From NCBI GenBank assembly GCA_023269935.1, contig JAGDXC010000012.1:1-9151 (forward strand): DNA of 9,151 nt. Direction: 5' to 3'. The notes below the pieces were generated by a model. It was not told where the DNA came from. It searched no databases and was given only the letters and a program-made list of their open reading frames with translations. The position numbers and the translations under genes were made by a program. Shown piece after piece: positions 1 through 6,590 of the stretch. The stretch comes from Thermocladium sp. GTDB taxonomy: Archaea > Thermoproteota > Thermoprotei > Thermoproteales > Thermocladiaceae. Positions within the stretch are counted from its first letter, which is position 1, and each line of letters begins with the position of its first letter.

Positions 1-31
1 TCCAAGACGGAGACCCCAGAACCCCCAAGCC

Positions 32-1081
32 TCAGCGAGGAGAGTATGTCAGTAAGCCTTTCTCCATTAATTCATTAATATATTGGGGAACTGAGCTACT
101 CCAAGTGAATAAGAGGGCTGGCTTCAATGGATGCAGGCCATATCTAGATAATAGAGAGGAATTATTTAGTAGGAAATCAATGAATTGATAAGCCAAGGAT
201 TCATTATTTGCGTTTCCCGGTATAGATACGTATAAGTAAATAGGACCTCCTCTGAATATCTTTCCATCTATGCTATAATTAAACATTGAATAGAAACTGC
301 TCAACGATGGATCGCCTAGACTTAATTGAGGCGGTAATTGGATGTAGCCTAAACCATGCGATATGGCCGCCGATCTATATATGAAGAGGAATTGTATTTG
401 GCCCGCCTCGAGGGGAGCCACTAACTCAGCCGCATTCGTGGCGCTTCTATTGCCTCTATTATCCATTAACCTATCCAAGAATAGCGAGGAATTTCCTGCA
501 TATAGATACCCAGCTATCTCAAGGGAGAGAAAGGCCCTGTACCCAGCCGGATCAGTGAGCGGATTAGATATCCCAACCAACACAGAGCCTGAGGTGAGGT
601 TCATCAATGCATCACGAATCAATGCAGTATCATTGCTAAGAAACCCCATCCGCAGCTCTGATATTATCTTTGATGCCGCTGGGTTAGAGAGCGAGGCATT
701 GGAATAGGCGATCACTAATTCATCGGAGGCAAACGCTATGGCCCATCCAGGCGAGTAATTACCCAAGTAATTGGGATAATACGCAGCCTCAGCTATTGAG
801 AGGAATACCGTTGAGGGGACGGAGCCCATTGATATTTCCCGTGCTAATGCGAAGGAACCCTCTGCATAAACCTTGTAAGGAATCCCGAATCTTTGTTGAA
901 ATAATGAACCTAATTCATTGGCTTCGCCGGAGTAGGCGTCCGCAACATCTATGAAGAGAACATTGCGAGGAAATTCTGAAATGCTTCCCCTACCATTTTT
1001 GTGATTTAAGCTTATTACTAGAACCGATATAACAATGATTATAATTAGGATCCCAACTATTACAAATGGTTTCGTGTTCAT
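32..1081 (-). CDS. wtpA: ABC transporter substrate-binding protein, molybdate/tungstate (WtpA-like)
   Basis: Extracytoplasmic binding protein that would capture molybdate or tungstate for the permease/ATPase pair encoded divergently next to it. I start it at 1081 (MNTKPF..., 349 residues), not at the longer in-frame start at 1150, because a TATA-like box (about 1104-1111, minus strand) is centred some 26 bases upstream, and 349 residues fits WtpA proteins. Residues about 5-24 form one strongly hydrophobic segment (signal peptide or membrane anchor); I see no clear lipobox Cys. WtpA-like blocks in order: YAEGSFALAREI, then AFASDELVIAYSN, then SNPLTDPAGYRAFLSLE. The last two correspond to the FARNE-hVLAYT and NP-xDPxGYR blocks of the WtpA/ModA family. 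The family call is good. Specificity for tungstate versus molybdate (or another oxyanion) cannot be read from the sequence. The gene is divergent from the permease rather than in one wtpABC operon. Confidence 0.82.
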   Translation of the reverse strand: MNTKPFVIVGILIIIIVISVLVISLNHKNGRGSISEFPRNVLFIDVADAYSGEANELGSLFQQRFGIPYKVYAEGSFALAREISMGSVPSTVFLSIAEAAYYPNYLGNYSPGWAIAFASDELVIAYSNASLSNPAASKIISELRMGFLSNDTALIRDALMNLTSGSVLVGISNPLTDPAGYRAFLSLEIAGYLYAGNSSLFLDRLMDNRGNRSATNAAELVAPLEAGQIQFLFIYRSAAISHGLGYIQLPPQLSLGDPSLSSFYSMFNYSIDGKIFRGGPIYLYVSIPGNANNESLAYQFIDFLLNNSSLLSRYGLHPLKPALLFTWSSSVPQYINELMEKGLLTYSPR

Positions 1082-1103
1082 CTGCGTAATTACCCGTTGC
1101 GTT

Positions 1104-1111
1104 TTTTTAAG
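1104..1111 (-). promoter_or_regulatory. TATA box for wtpA
   Basis: Read on the minus strand this is CTTAAAAA, centred about 26 bases before the ATG at 1081. That spacing predicts transcription starting at the start codon (leaderless mRNA), and the same geometry recurs at four other genes in the window. It is the main reason for choosing start 1081. Confidence 0.6.
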
Positions 1112-1129
1112 CATTGAGAAGCACATTAC

Positions 1130-1137
1130 TAATAAAT
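1130..1137 (+). promoter_or_regulatory. TATA box for the wtpB-ATPase operon
   Basis: TAATAAAT on the plus strand, centred about 25 bases before the proposed GTG start at 1158. It lies less than 30 bases from the divergent wtpA TATA box, so the two promoters share very little DNA and may compete or be controlled together. Confidence 0.5.
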
Positions 1138-1154
1138 GGGAAACGAGCATTCCC
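1138..1154. promoter_or_regulatory. Inverted repeat between TATA box and start of wtpB, possible operator
   Basis: GGGAA (1138-1142) and TTCCC (1150-1154) form a perfect 5-base inverted repeat with a 7-base spacer. It sits directly after the wtpB TATA box and before its start codon, where a bound repressor would block transcription. A 5-base repeat arises by chance fairly often, so the operator role is only a suggestion. Confidence 0.25.
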
Positions 1155-1157
1155 CAC

Positions 1158-1922
1158 GTGATTAGGGCGGCAGCATTAATTGGAGTAGCATTAATTCTTT
1201 TTCCAGTGATTGTAATACTGATCTATGGCTTACCATTGCTAGTAAATGGAACTGGAACTAATGATTTACTTAATTCAATTGAATTAACCATTTTTTCCTC
1301 ACTTACAGCAGCCGCGCTGGATGTAATAATATTGACTCCCGCCGCCTACATCTTCTCGCGTCGTGGCTCAACCCTAATCGATTCATTGGCTGATTTACCG
1401 GCCTCTGTTCCACATCCCGTGATCGGAATAGCAATAGTGCTTGCTGTATCTCCGCTTTCGCCTCTCGGCGAGGCATTTAGGTTGCTTGGCATTAACATAC
1501 TGGATACATTTACTGGTCTCTCCATTGCCCTAGTCGCCGTGTCCGCTCCCATATATTATAGATCAGCTAAGAATTACTTCGAGTCAATGCCAAGAGCTAG
1601 GGAAGAGTATGTTTACACGCTTGGCTTAAGCGAGGACTCTGCCTTCGTCAAGGTAGTAATGCCTCAAGCAGCGAGGGGGATCCTCAGCTCAGCGCTGGTC
1701 GCCATGTCAAGGGCTATGAGTGAGTTCGGCTCCATTGCAATAATTGCGTATTATGTATTAACTGGCCCCATCAGGGGAATGCCGGCTCCCATATTAATAT
1801 ATAATACTTATTCCTATGCTGGCGTGTCGCCAGCCGTTGCTCAATCCGCTGCGCTAGTACTGGTTGGGTTACTACTGGAGTTATTGATTAGGGCTGTGTC
1901 TGTGAGGCAGCGATTATGGTGA
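1158..1922 (+). CDS. wtpB: ABC transporter permease, molybdate/tungstate type (WtpB/ModB-like)
   Basis: Membrane subunit moving the oxyanion delivered by the binding protein. The open frame reaches back to 1035, but that would overlap the divergent wtpA start. I prefer the GTG at 1158 (254 residues): a TATA-like box at about 1130-1137 lies roughly 25 bases upstream and the length fits WtpB/ModB. Several hydrophobic segments are visible, starting directly with AAALIGVALILFPVIVILIYG. The cytoplasmic EAA-type loop (EYVYTLGLSEDSAF...VMPQAARGIL) is followed by AMSEFGSIAIIAYY, which closely resembles the RAxSEhGAhhhLAYY block of WtpB, and by PILIYNTYSY. The stop overlaps the ATPase start, so the two are almost certainly cotranscribed and translationally coupled. 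Confidence is high for the family and moderate for the exact start. Confidence 0.85.
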   Translation: MIRAAALIGVALILFPVIVILIYGLPLLVNGTGTNDLLNSIELTIFSSLTAAALDVIILTPAAYIFSRRGSTLIDSLADLPASVPHPVIGIAIVLAVSPLSPLGEAFRLLGINILDTFTGLSIALVAVSAPIYYRSAKNYFESMPRAREEYVYTLGLSEDSAFVKVVMPQAARGILSSALVAMSRAMSEFGSIAIIAYYVLTGPIRGMPAPILIYNTYSYAGVSPAVAQSAALVLVGLLLELLIRAVSVRQRLW

Positions 1923-2512
1923 TGAAGGCTAGATTAAGCAAGACCTATCCAGGCTTTAAATTACTAGCTGAATTATATATTAATGGGCCTACCATGCTGG
2001 TTGGTAGGAATGGAAGCGGAAAAACCACTCTTCTTAGACTGATTGCAGGTCTAGAGCGACTTGATCAAGGGTTTATTGAAGTTAATGGAAGAAACGTGAC
2101 TAATTTACCGCCTTGGCAACGGAGAATAGCCTATGTATCGCCCGAGACCTATATACCACACATGAAGGTCAAGGACCACCTAAGGCTGGCTCAACGCATG
2201 AAGTTGGATCACTTTATGGACTTATTAAGAGAATACTCTATACCATTTGAGGAAAAGGTTGGAAAACTCAGCATGGGCCAAAGGGAGGTAGTTGCCATAC
2301 TAACAGCTATAGCCGCAGACCCAGCAGCGCTACTACTTGATGAAGCTGCTTCAAATATTTCTAGAAGACGGGAATTACTGGGAAGAATAATGGAAATAAT
2401 AAAAACGAGAAGCATGGATATGATATACGTGTCGCAGGCAAAGGAGGACTCAGAATTATTTGACTCATCACTTTATATAGAGAATGGTCGACTAATCCCC
2501 TCCCCGCTATAA
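1916..2512 (+). CDS. ABC transporter ATP-binding protein, short and with divergent catalytic loops (WtpC-like position)
   Basis: ATPase partner of the preceding permease by position. It has 198 residues, so it is only a nucleotide-binding domain, without the C-terminal regulatory (TOBE/MOP) domain that makes WtpC/ModC proteins of about 340-360 residues. Walker A is GRNGSGKTT (30-38), the signature is LSMGQ (118-122) and Walker B with catalytic Glu is ALLLDE (138-143). Three elements are unusual: the Q-loop position reads YVSPE (Pro at 76 where Gln is expected), the D-loop reads SNIS rather than SALD, and the H-loop reads YVSQ (Gln 174 where His is expected). Two starts are possible: ATG 1916, with a GTGAGG ribosome-binding site at 1902-1907, or ATG 1922, which overlaps the permease stop as TGATG. 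The frame is otherwise intact, so I do not call it a pseudogene. Confidence 0.8.
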   Translation: MVMKARLSKTYPGFKLLAELYINGPTMLVGRNGSGKTTLLRLIAGLERLDQGFIEVNGRNVTNLPPWQRRIAYVSPETYIPHMKVKDHLRLAQRMKLDHFMDLLREYSIPFEEKVGKLSMGQREVVAILTAIAADPAALLLDEAASNISRRRELLGRIMEIIKTRSMDMIYVSQAKEDSELFDSSLYIENGRLIPSPL

Positions 2513-2698
2513 AGGGGCTAGACATGCCGTTCACTTCATCATCATTAGATTCATTCAAAAGAGCGGCAATTCGAGATTTCAATGCATTACTTCCTTTTAT
2601 TGCTTGAATTGCGTGTCCACTGAGTGGTAACGCAAATGATAAAATAAACACGATTACCGTGCCTCATTCATAGATCCATGTTATTGGGCGAATTAATG

Positions 2699-2706
2699 CT
2701 TATATA
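2699..2706 (+). promoter_or_regulatory. TATA box for the Trm112-like gene
   Basis: CTTATATA, centred about 26 bases before the ATG at 2728. It is a strong match to the archaeal TATA consensus and implies a leaderless transcript independent of the upstream ABC operon. Confidence 0.65.
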
Positions 2707-2727
2707 GTTGAACTGATTGGGTCTGTC

Positions 2728-3144
2728 ATGAAGTATAGATTAATGGATGTGCTTGCATGCCCTTATGATAAGACGTTCCCCTTAAGGCTAGTGGTGTTGA
2801 GCGAGAATGTGAAGGATCGGGAATATACAGGCAAGATACCGTTCTGTGAGCTATATTGCGCATATAAGGGAATGAATATTAAGGATATGGAGGATCCAAG
2901 CAAAGCACCGTGCGCTGAGTGTTATAAGCATGAAATAGGGGAGGGTATACTATACTGTGAGAAGTGCCATAGATGGTACCCAATAAAGGAGGATATACCG
3001 ATATTGCTACCCGATGAGTTAAGGAACATTAATGAGGATAAAGAGTTTCTAAGCAAGATTAAGGATAAGTTGTCAAAAATCGATCCCAAGCTAGCCGAGG
3101 ACATAATTAACAATGGCAATCCAATAAACTTGAAACAAGGCTGA
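2728..3144 (+). CDS. Trm112-like zinc-binding protein
   Basis: A 138-residue protein matching the Trm112 family: N-terminal MDVLACPYDK and, near the middle, CEKCHRWYPIKEDIPILLPDE (residues 77-97), the typical 'CxxCxRWYPIxxxIPxLLPDE' ending. In eukaryotes and haloarchaea Trm112 is a small zinc-binding partner that stabilises and activates S-adenosylmethionine methyltransferases acting on tRNA, rRNA and release factor; by family the same role is expected here. Cys 11, 77 and 80 belong to the usual zinc site. Cys 40, 44, 62 and 65 lie in an extra segment between the two halves and could bind a second metal. The last 40 residues are charged and probably helical (DKEFLSKIKDKLSKIDP). The start is fixed by a TATA box 26 bases upstream. 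No methyltransferase partner is encoded nearby. Confidence 0.78.
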   Translation: MKYRLMDVLACPYDKTFPLRLVVLSENVKDREYTGKIPFCELYCAYKGMNIKDMEDPSKAPCAECYKHEIGEGILYCEKCHRWYPIKEDIPILLPDELRNINEDKEFLSKIKDKLSKIDPKLAEDIINNGNPINLKQG

Positions 3145-3197
3145 ACCAAAAAATGGGCAGGGTATAAATCATCCATGAAATATGCATTGCATAATTT

Positions 3198-3225
3198 ACC
3201 CTTCAGGATCTACCCTTCAAGGATC
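3198..3225 (+). repeat. Short tandem repeat
   Basis: ACCCTTCAGGATC (3198-3210) is followed one base later by ACCCTTCAAGGATC (3212-3225), two copies differing by one inserted A. It lies in the 128-base gap between the convergent Trm112-like gene and hel308. It may be a slippage duplication; I see no function for it. The rest of the gap shows no gene. Confidence 0.5.
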
Positions 3226-3272
3226 ACTCTATAAGACAGTAACTAACGGTTATCGAAGCTCTAAGTAGTAAA

Positions 3273-5519
3273 TTAGTTGCCTAAGTAATCCGAGATATCG
3301 CCGCTGGGCTCCTCATCTCTTGGGACTCGCGTTATTTTACCTGTCTCTAATAGTTTCTTTGCTTGTTCCACTAATGAGCGGGCGAGGGTGGATCCTATGC
3401 CTCTCACCTCCTGTAGCCTAGCTGGCGAAGCAGCGGCTATATCCTCGATTGATCGAAAGCCGGCCTTATATAATTCCCTCGCCCTCGCGCGGCCTATTCC
3501 CTCTAGGTTTAGCGCTAACTCAAGCGCATCAGCCTTTATTCCATACTTCACTCTATACCTGAGAATATCTATCTTGCTGGTTAATTCCCTCAGCTTAAGT
3601 ACCTTGCTTAGCTCAACCATGGCGCTCAGCAACCAATCTAATTGATCTATATACATTCGTAAATCACCTGGCTGCGCATCGTATAGTTTAAGGAGGGAAT
3701 CCTCATCCACCTCATTTATCCAGTCCATGATCATTAGCGCCGTCTTTAATTCCTCCATTAATGGATGAAGCTCCTCCTCATCATACTCAGGTATAGTGGG
3801 GGGCATTAAAGGCAACTTTGACCAGCGACTCATTAATTCATTAGCCCACTTATCCTCCTCGCTCTTCCTGACCCGAAGCTTAGGTATTTTCCTGGATTTA
3901 ACTGCTAGAAATAGTATTCCTAAATGGGTGGCTTTTCTACTTAATTGATTTAATCCTCTAACATAATCATTGGCGGTATATGGATCTATATAAGTCCTAT
4001 TAACCGCAAGCCCCAATTGGGTGGCCGAGAATTCGCCATTTCTTTCCTCTATGAAGCCCGACTCAACGAGGAACTTAAGCATATCATTAACTCGCCTCAT
4101 CAGTACATTGCGCTGAATCACGTTACTACTTATCTTATATTGTGCATACGCCAAGGTATTTGATAAGAACTGGGAGATTCCAGCCATATCATCAGCATAA
4201 TCACTTGCTATTATTGATAGTAAATTAAAGGCCATGTTCTCCTCCACAAAAAAGCGGGAAACCACGTGTTCAGGTTCCGCATTTATATATAGATCAAGCA
4301 AGCGATGAGCCTCCCTCTCCGTCGATGCGATTAAGATGGCTTCACCATATGGATCTAGGCCAGGCCTACCTGCCCTTCCCGCCATCTGCTTATACTCCAT
4401 TACAGGTATATCGAGCATGCCCTCCCCAACCTCATATCTCCTATAGTCACTTATTATTACTCGCCTTGCAGGTAAATTAACGCCGGCAGCTAATGTGGTG
4501 GTGGAGGCAAGAACCTTAATCGATCTAGCCCTAAACGCCTCCTCTATTAATCGCCTAACCTCTAGCTCTAGCCCCGCATGATGAAATGAAACTCCGCACC
4601 GTATTAATTGGGCAAGCTCATCGCCCAATAGCTTAGAGCTGGATGCATTCCTGACATCCTCGGCAACACGCGATACTGCATCAACATCTATCAGCTTACT
4701 TGGAGCGCCGCATATCAGCCTTGATAATTGCTTTGCTATCTTGACGGCGCCGGATCTGGATGGAGAGAACACGATAACTTGACCACCAGCCTGCAGAGAA
4801 TCAAGTACAAGTGACGTAACTGGATCCCCAATATCATGTATCTTGGATTTAGAGCCATCGCTGAACATTATAATTGGTCTCAGATAAACTCCCTCCTTAA
4901 GCGGTATTGGTCTCCAATTAGTCTTAATCAACTTTGCCCCTAACCAAGCTGCAAGTTCCTCTGCATTCCCTATTGTTGCGCTCAATCCTATTATCTGCGG
5001 CGACAAGCCAAGCATCCGTATCTTAGATATTATCGACTCTATTATTGGACCCCTCTCGGAGTCTCCCACGTAATGCAATTCATCTATTATCAATTGACCT
5101 ACATCGCCCAGCCACGAGGGTTTATGCCTTAGAATACTGTCTAATTTCTCGTAAGTAGTTATTATTATATCAAATGACTCAAGCCATTTATCGTCGCTAT
5201 CGTACTCCCCCGTGGATGCTGTTATCCTCACCCCAAGCTCCTCATATACTTTGAAATCCATGAGCTTCTCATACGCCAATGCTTTAAGGGGAACGGTAAC
5301 TATCGTTTTCTTATCATTCATTAATACATTGCTGACCGCGGCTATTTCGGCGAGAAGCGTCTTACCGCTAGCCGTTGAAGTAACCATAATTATGTTCTCG
5401 CCATTAAATATACCGCTCCTAACGGCCTCCTCTTGAGGCGGGTATAGTGACTTAACGTTACGCTTCTCCGCTATAAATGACTTAAGCACATCCGGCAGCG
5501 ATAGGTCAAGTATCAGCAT
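3273..5519 (-). CDS. hel308: Hel308-type superfamily 2 DNA helicase
   Basis: ATP-dependent 3'-5' DNA helicase of the Ski2-like group, known from other archaea to unwind lagging-strand and fork structures during repair of stalled replication. It has 748 residues, normal for the family. Motifs in order: Q-motif region YPPQEEAV (26-33), Walker A TSTASGKT (47-54), DELH box (146-149), SAT (180-182), FHHAGL (312-317), motif V LASTTTLAAGVNLPARR (about 337-353) and motif VI QMAGRAGRPGLD (378-389). A winged-helix and ratchet region follows, then a C-terminal helix-hairpin-helix pair (LEGIGRARARELYKAGF and VRGIGSTLARSL), as in Hel308. The start at 5519 is supported by a TATA box 26 bases upstream. It follows cmk after 69 bases and converges on the Trm112-like gene. 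All core motifs are intact. Confidence 0.93.
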   Translation of the reverse strand: MLILDLSLPDVLKSFIAEKRNVKSLYPPQEEAVRSGIFNGENIIMVTSTASGKTLLAEIAAVSNVLMNDKKTIVTVPLKALAYEKLMDFKVYEELGVRITASTGEYDSDDKWLESFDIIITTYEKLDSILRHKPSWLGDVGQLIIDELHYVGDSERGPIIESIISKIRMLGLSPQIIGLSATIGNAEELAAWLGAKLIKTNWRPIPLKEGVYLRPIIMFSDGSKSKIHDIGDPVTSLVLDSLQAGGQVIVFSPSRSGAVKIAKQLSRLICGAPSKLIDVDAVSRVAEDVRNASSSKLLGDELAQLIRCGVSFHHAGLELEVRRLIEEAFRARSIKVLASTTTLAAGVNLPARRVIISDYRRYEVGEGMLDIPVMEYKQMAGRAGRPGLDPYGEAILIASTEREAHRLLDLYINAEPEHVVSRFFVEENMAFNLLSIIASDYADDMAGISQFLSNTLAYAQYKISSNVIQRNVLMRRVNDMLKFLVESGFIEERNGEFSATQLGLAVNRTYIDPYTANDYVRGLNQLSRKATHLGILFLAVKSRKIPKLRVRKSEEDKWANELMSRWSKLPLMPPTIPEYDEEELHPLMEELKTALMIMDWINEVDEDSLLKLYDAQPGDLRMYIDQLDWLLSAMVELSKVLKLRELTSKIDILRYRVKYGIKADALELALNLEGIGRARARELYKAGFRSIEDIAAASPARLQEVRGIGSTLARSLVEQAKKLLETGKITRVPRDEEPSGDISDYLGN

Positions 5520-5541
5520 CCACTCATCAATTAGAATAAGG

Positions 5542-5548
5542 GTTTAAT
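5542..5548 (-). promoter_or_regulatory. TATA box for hel308
   Basis: Read on the minus strand this is ATTAAAC, centred 26 bases before the hel308 ATG at 5519. It suggests hel308 has its own leaderless transcript besides any readthrough from rpl34e-cmk. Confidence 0.5.
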
Positions 5549-5588
5549 ACTCTATCGGGAACAAGCAATTACCCAGGCAAGGATTTAA

Positions 5589-6134
5589 TCATAATGCCGC
5601 TGGATACCTTATTAATTGCTTAACGTATTCCATTATCACGTCCAATATATTTGGTGGATCTATTCTGGTCGTATCTATCACTAGGTCGAATATAGAGAGA
5701 TCGTGCACATCGAAGCCATAGATCTCCTTGTATCGTTTTCTATTGGATTCCTCCCTGCTTCTTATCTCCATTAATGCATCGCTAATGGATCTTCCATCCC
5801 TGGAGGCCAACCTATTGGCTCTTACCTCTTCACTGGCCTTTAGATATATCTTAACATCGGCGATGCCCTGAAGAATCCATGCAACCAAATGCCCCTCTAT
5901 CACTATATTCCCTTTCTTAGCCTCCTCCAACGTATATGAATCCACCGCCTTATCAATAGAATGATCAGACTCAGCCAACTTATGCAACTCAATTAATGAT
6001 ACACCACGCTCCCGCGCAGCTCGTCTAAATAACTCACCTATTGATACAGTTCTGTAACCAAGACGCCAAGCAAGTAGTTTAGCTATTGTAGTTTTTCCAC
6101 TGGCAGCCTCCCCACTTATCGCTATTACGCCCAT
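5589..6134 (-). CDS. cmk: Cytidylate kinase, archaeal type
   Basis: Transfers phosphate from ATP to CMP/dCMP in cytosolic pyrimidine nucleotide supply. It has 181 residues, the usual size of the short archaeal form. The P-loop is GEAASGKTT (8-16). It is followed by SIGELFRRAARERGVSLIE, the archaeal Cmk counterpart of SAGxxFRxxAxExGhSLxE, and by a lid-type region rich in Arg (NRLASRDGR...REESNRKRYKEIYGFD) with the family's DLSIFDLVIDT ending. The segment usually read as EGRLAGW in relatives, from memory, is EGHLVAW here, with His for Arg. It lies 7 bases after rpl34e on the same strand, with GTGATCT (plus 6139-6145) overlapping the rpl34e stop as ribosome-binding site. The rpl34e-cmk pairing is common in archaeal genomes and supports both calls. 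Confidence 0.92.
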   Translation of the reverse strand: MGVIAISGEAASGKTTIAKLLAWRLGYRTVSIGELFRRAARERGVSLIELHKLAESDHSIDKAVDSYTLEEAKKGNIVIEGHLVAWILQGIADVKIYLKASEEVRANRLASRDGRSISDALMEIRSREESNRKRYKEIYGFDVHDLSIFDLVIDTTRIDPPNILDVIMEYVKQLIRYPAAL

Positions 6135-6138
6135 GCCG

Positions 6139-6145
6139 AGATCAC
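6139..6145 (-). promoter_or_regulatory. Shine-Dalgarno site for cmk
   Basis: Minus-strand GTGATCT is complementary to the 3' end of archaeal 16S rRNA (...GGATCACCTCC) and lies 4 bases before the cmk ATG, across the rpl34e stop codon. It shows that the downstream gene of this operon uses a ribosome-binding site while the first gene appears leaderless. Confidence 0.6.
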
Positions 6146-6339
6146 TGGGAAACCAATATGCTAAGCTTTATAGCCGTGGATAAGCAATTACCGCAAATAT
6201 AGCCGCCAAATGGTCTACTTGATTTCTTAATCGGTTTTCCACACACAGCGCACCTAGTAGTTTTATTCCTCGCCTTAACAACATCCCTCTTTACATCGCC
6301 GCTGGGGGCCTTTCTAATGCTAATTACTTTCTTCGCCAT
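6142..6339 (-). CDS. rpl34e: Large-subunit ribosomal protein eL34 (L34e), compact form
   Basis: Small basic ribosomal protein with a zinc ribbon. CAVCGKPI (Cys 30 and 33) and RPFGGYICGNC (Cys 49 and 52) are the two halves of the eL34 zinc finger, and RPFGGY corresponds to the family's RPYGGY. It has only 65 residues, against roughly 85-95 for typical archaeal eL34: the Arg-rich N-terminus is shorter, and the stretch of about 20 residues between the two zinc halves is reduced to four (KKSS). The four Cys are intact and the start is supported by a TATA box 26 bases upstream, so it looks like a genuine short form rather than a truncation. Cotranscription with cmk is likely. Confidence 0.85.
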   Translation of the reverse strand: MAKKVISIRKAPSGDVKRDVVKARNKTTRCAVCGKPIKKSSRPFGGYICGNCLSTAIKLSILVSQ

Positions 6340-6360
6340 AGAAAAGCAATGCCATTCACT

Positions 6361-6369
6361 CTTTAAAAG
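6361..6369 (-). promoter_or_regulatory. TATA box for rpl34e-cmk
   Basis: CTTTTAAAG on the minus strand, centred 26 bases before the rpl34e ATG at 6339. The predicted transcript is leaderless. Confidence 0.65.
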
Positions 6370-6379
6370 ATTATGCCAC

Positions 6380-6590
6380 TTAATTACCGACGGCTCCTAG
6401 CCCTAAAGGGCGAGACTTCTTAATTCTCTTGTGAACTACCCTGTCGCGGAGTTTCCTTGCCTCGTGGCGGTTTCCTGTATTCTTGGGCTCAATCCCAATA
6501 GAGGGGTTACGATGGAGCCATCCATAAGGACCCAATAATGGCCAAGGCCAAATTAACTACATACATCCCTACAACGACATTTCTACGAGG
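6380..6590 (-). pseudogene. Decayed 3' end of an IS200/IS605-type tnpB (candidate)
   Basis: No intact protein, but minus-strand fragments resemble the end of a TnpB RNA-guided nuclease. In one frame (about 6584-6507) there is RNVVVGMYVVNLALA, reminiscent of the final RuvC block DRDVVGAxNLAL, running to a stop after MAPS. In another frame, open from 6556 to a stop at 6380-6382, comes a basic tail with EPKNTGNRHEARKL, VVHKRIKKSRP and LGLGAVGN. The two frames overlap, as expected after a frameshift, and no start codon serves them. A hairpin at 6397-6414 matches the right-end hairpin style of this family. I saw no Cys4 zinc finger or left end, so if this is tnpB most of it has been lost. It could instead be unrelated noncoding DNA. 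Confidence 0.4.
6397..6414 (-). mobile_element. Possible IS200/IS605 right-end / guide-RNA hairpin
   Basis: Read on the minus strand: CTCGCCC, TTTA, GGGCTAG. GCCC pairs with GGGC around a TTTA loop, and pairing continues after one mismatch. Archaeal IS605-group elements often end just after tnpB with a CTCGCC(C)TTTAGGGCGAG-like hairpin, which is also the 3' part of the guide (omega) RNA. One base has changed here (GGGCGAG to GGGCTAG), in line with decay. It ends 28 bases upstream of the rpl34e TATA box. Confidence 0.45.

Noticed and set aside
363..707. Plus-strand ORF of 114 codons
   Set aside because: It lies wholly antisense to wtpA, has no promoter, and its composition looks like a shadow of the real gene.
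1082..1150. N-terminal extension of wtpA from the ATG at 1150
   Set aside because: It adds 23 residues before the membrane segment and would swallow its own TATA box. The ATG at 1081 fits the promoter.
1035..1157. N-terminal extension of the permease from the ATG at 1035
   Set aside because: It would overlap the start of the divergent wtpA and both promoters. The GTG at 1158 has a properly spaced TATA box and gives a family-typical length.
2502..2517. CCCC...GGGG hairpin across the ATPase stop as terminator, and the TATAAA inside it as a promoter
   Set aside because: The stem is only four bases with no T-run after it, and no gene starts 26 bases past the TATAAA.
2540..2570. Perfect C-box (ATGATGA) on the minus strand
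   Set aside because: No CTGA D box follows within a suitable distance and no C'/D' pair is seen.
3161..3234. TATA-like GGTATAAAT followed by a 19-codon ORF from the ATG at 3175
   Set aside because: The start codon lies only about 10 bases from the TATA centre, too close, and no ribosome-binding site is visible.
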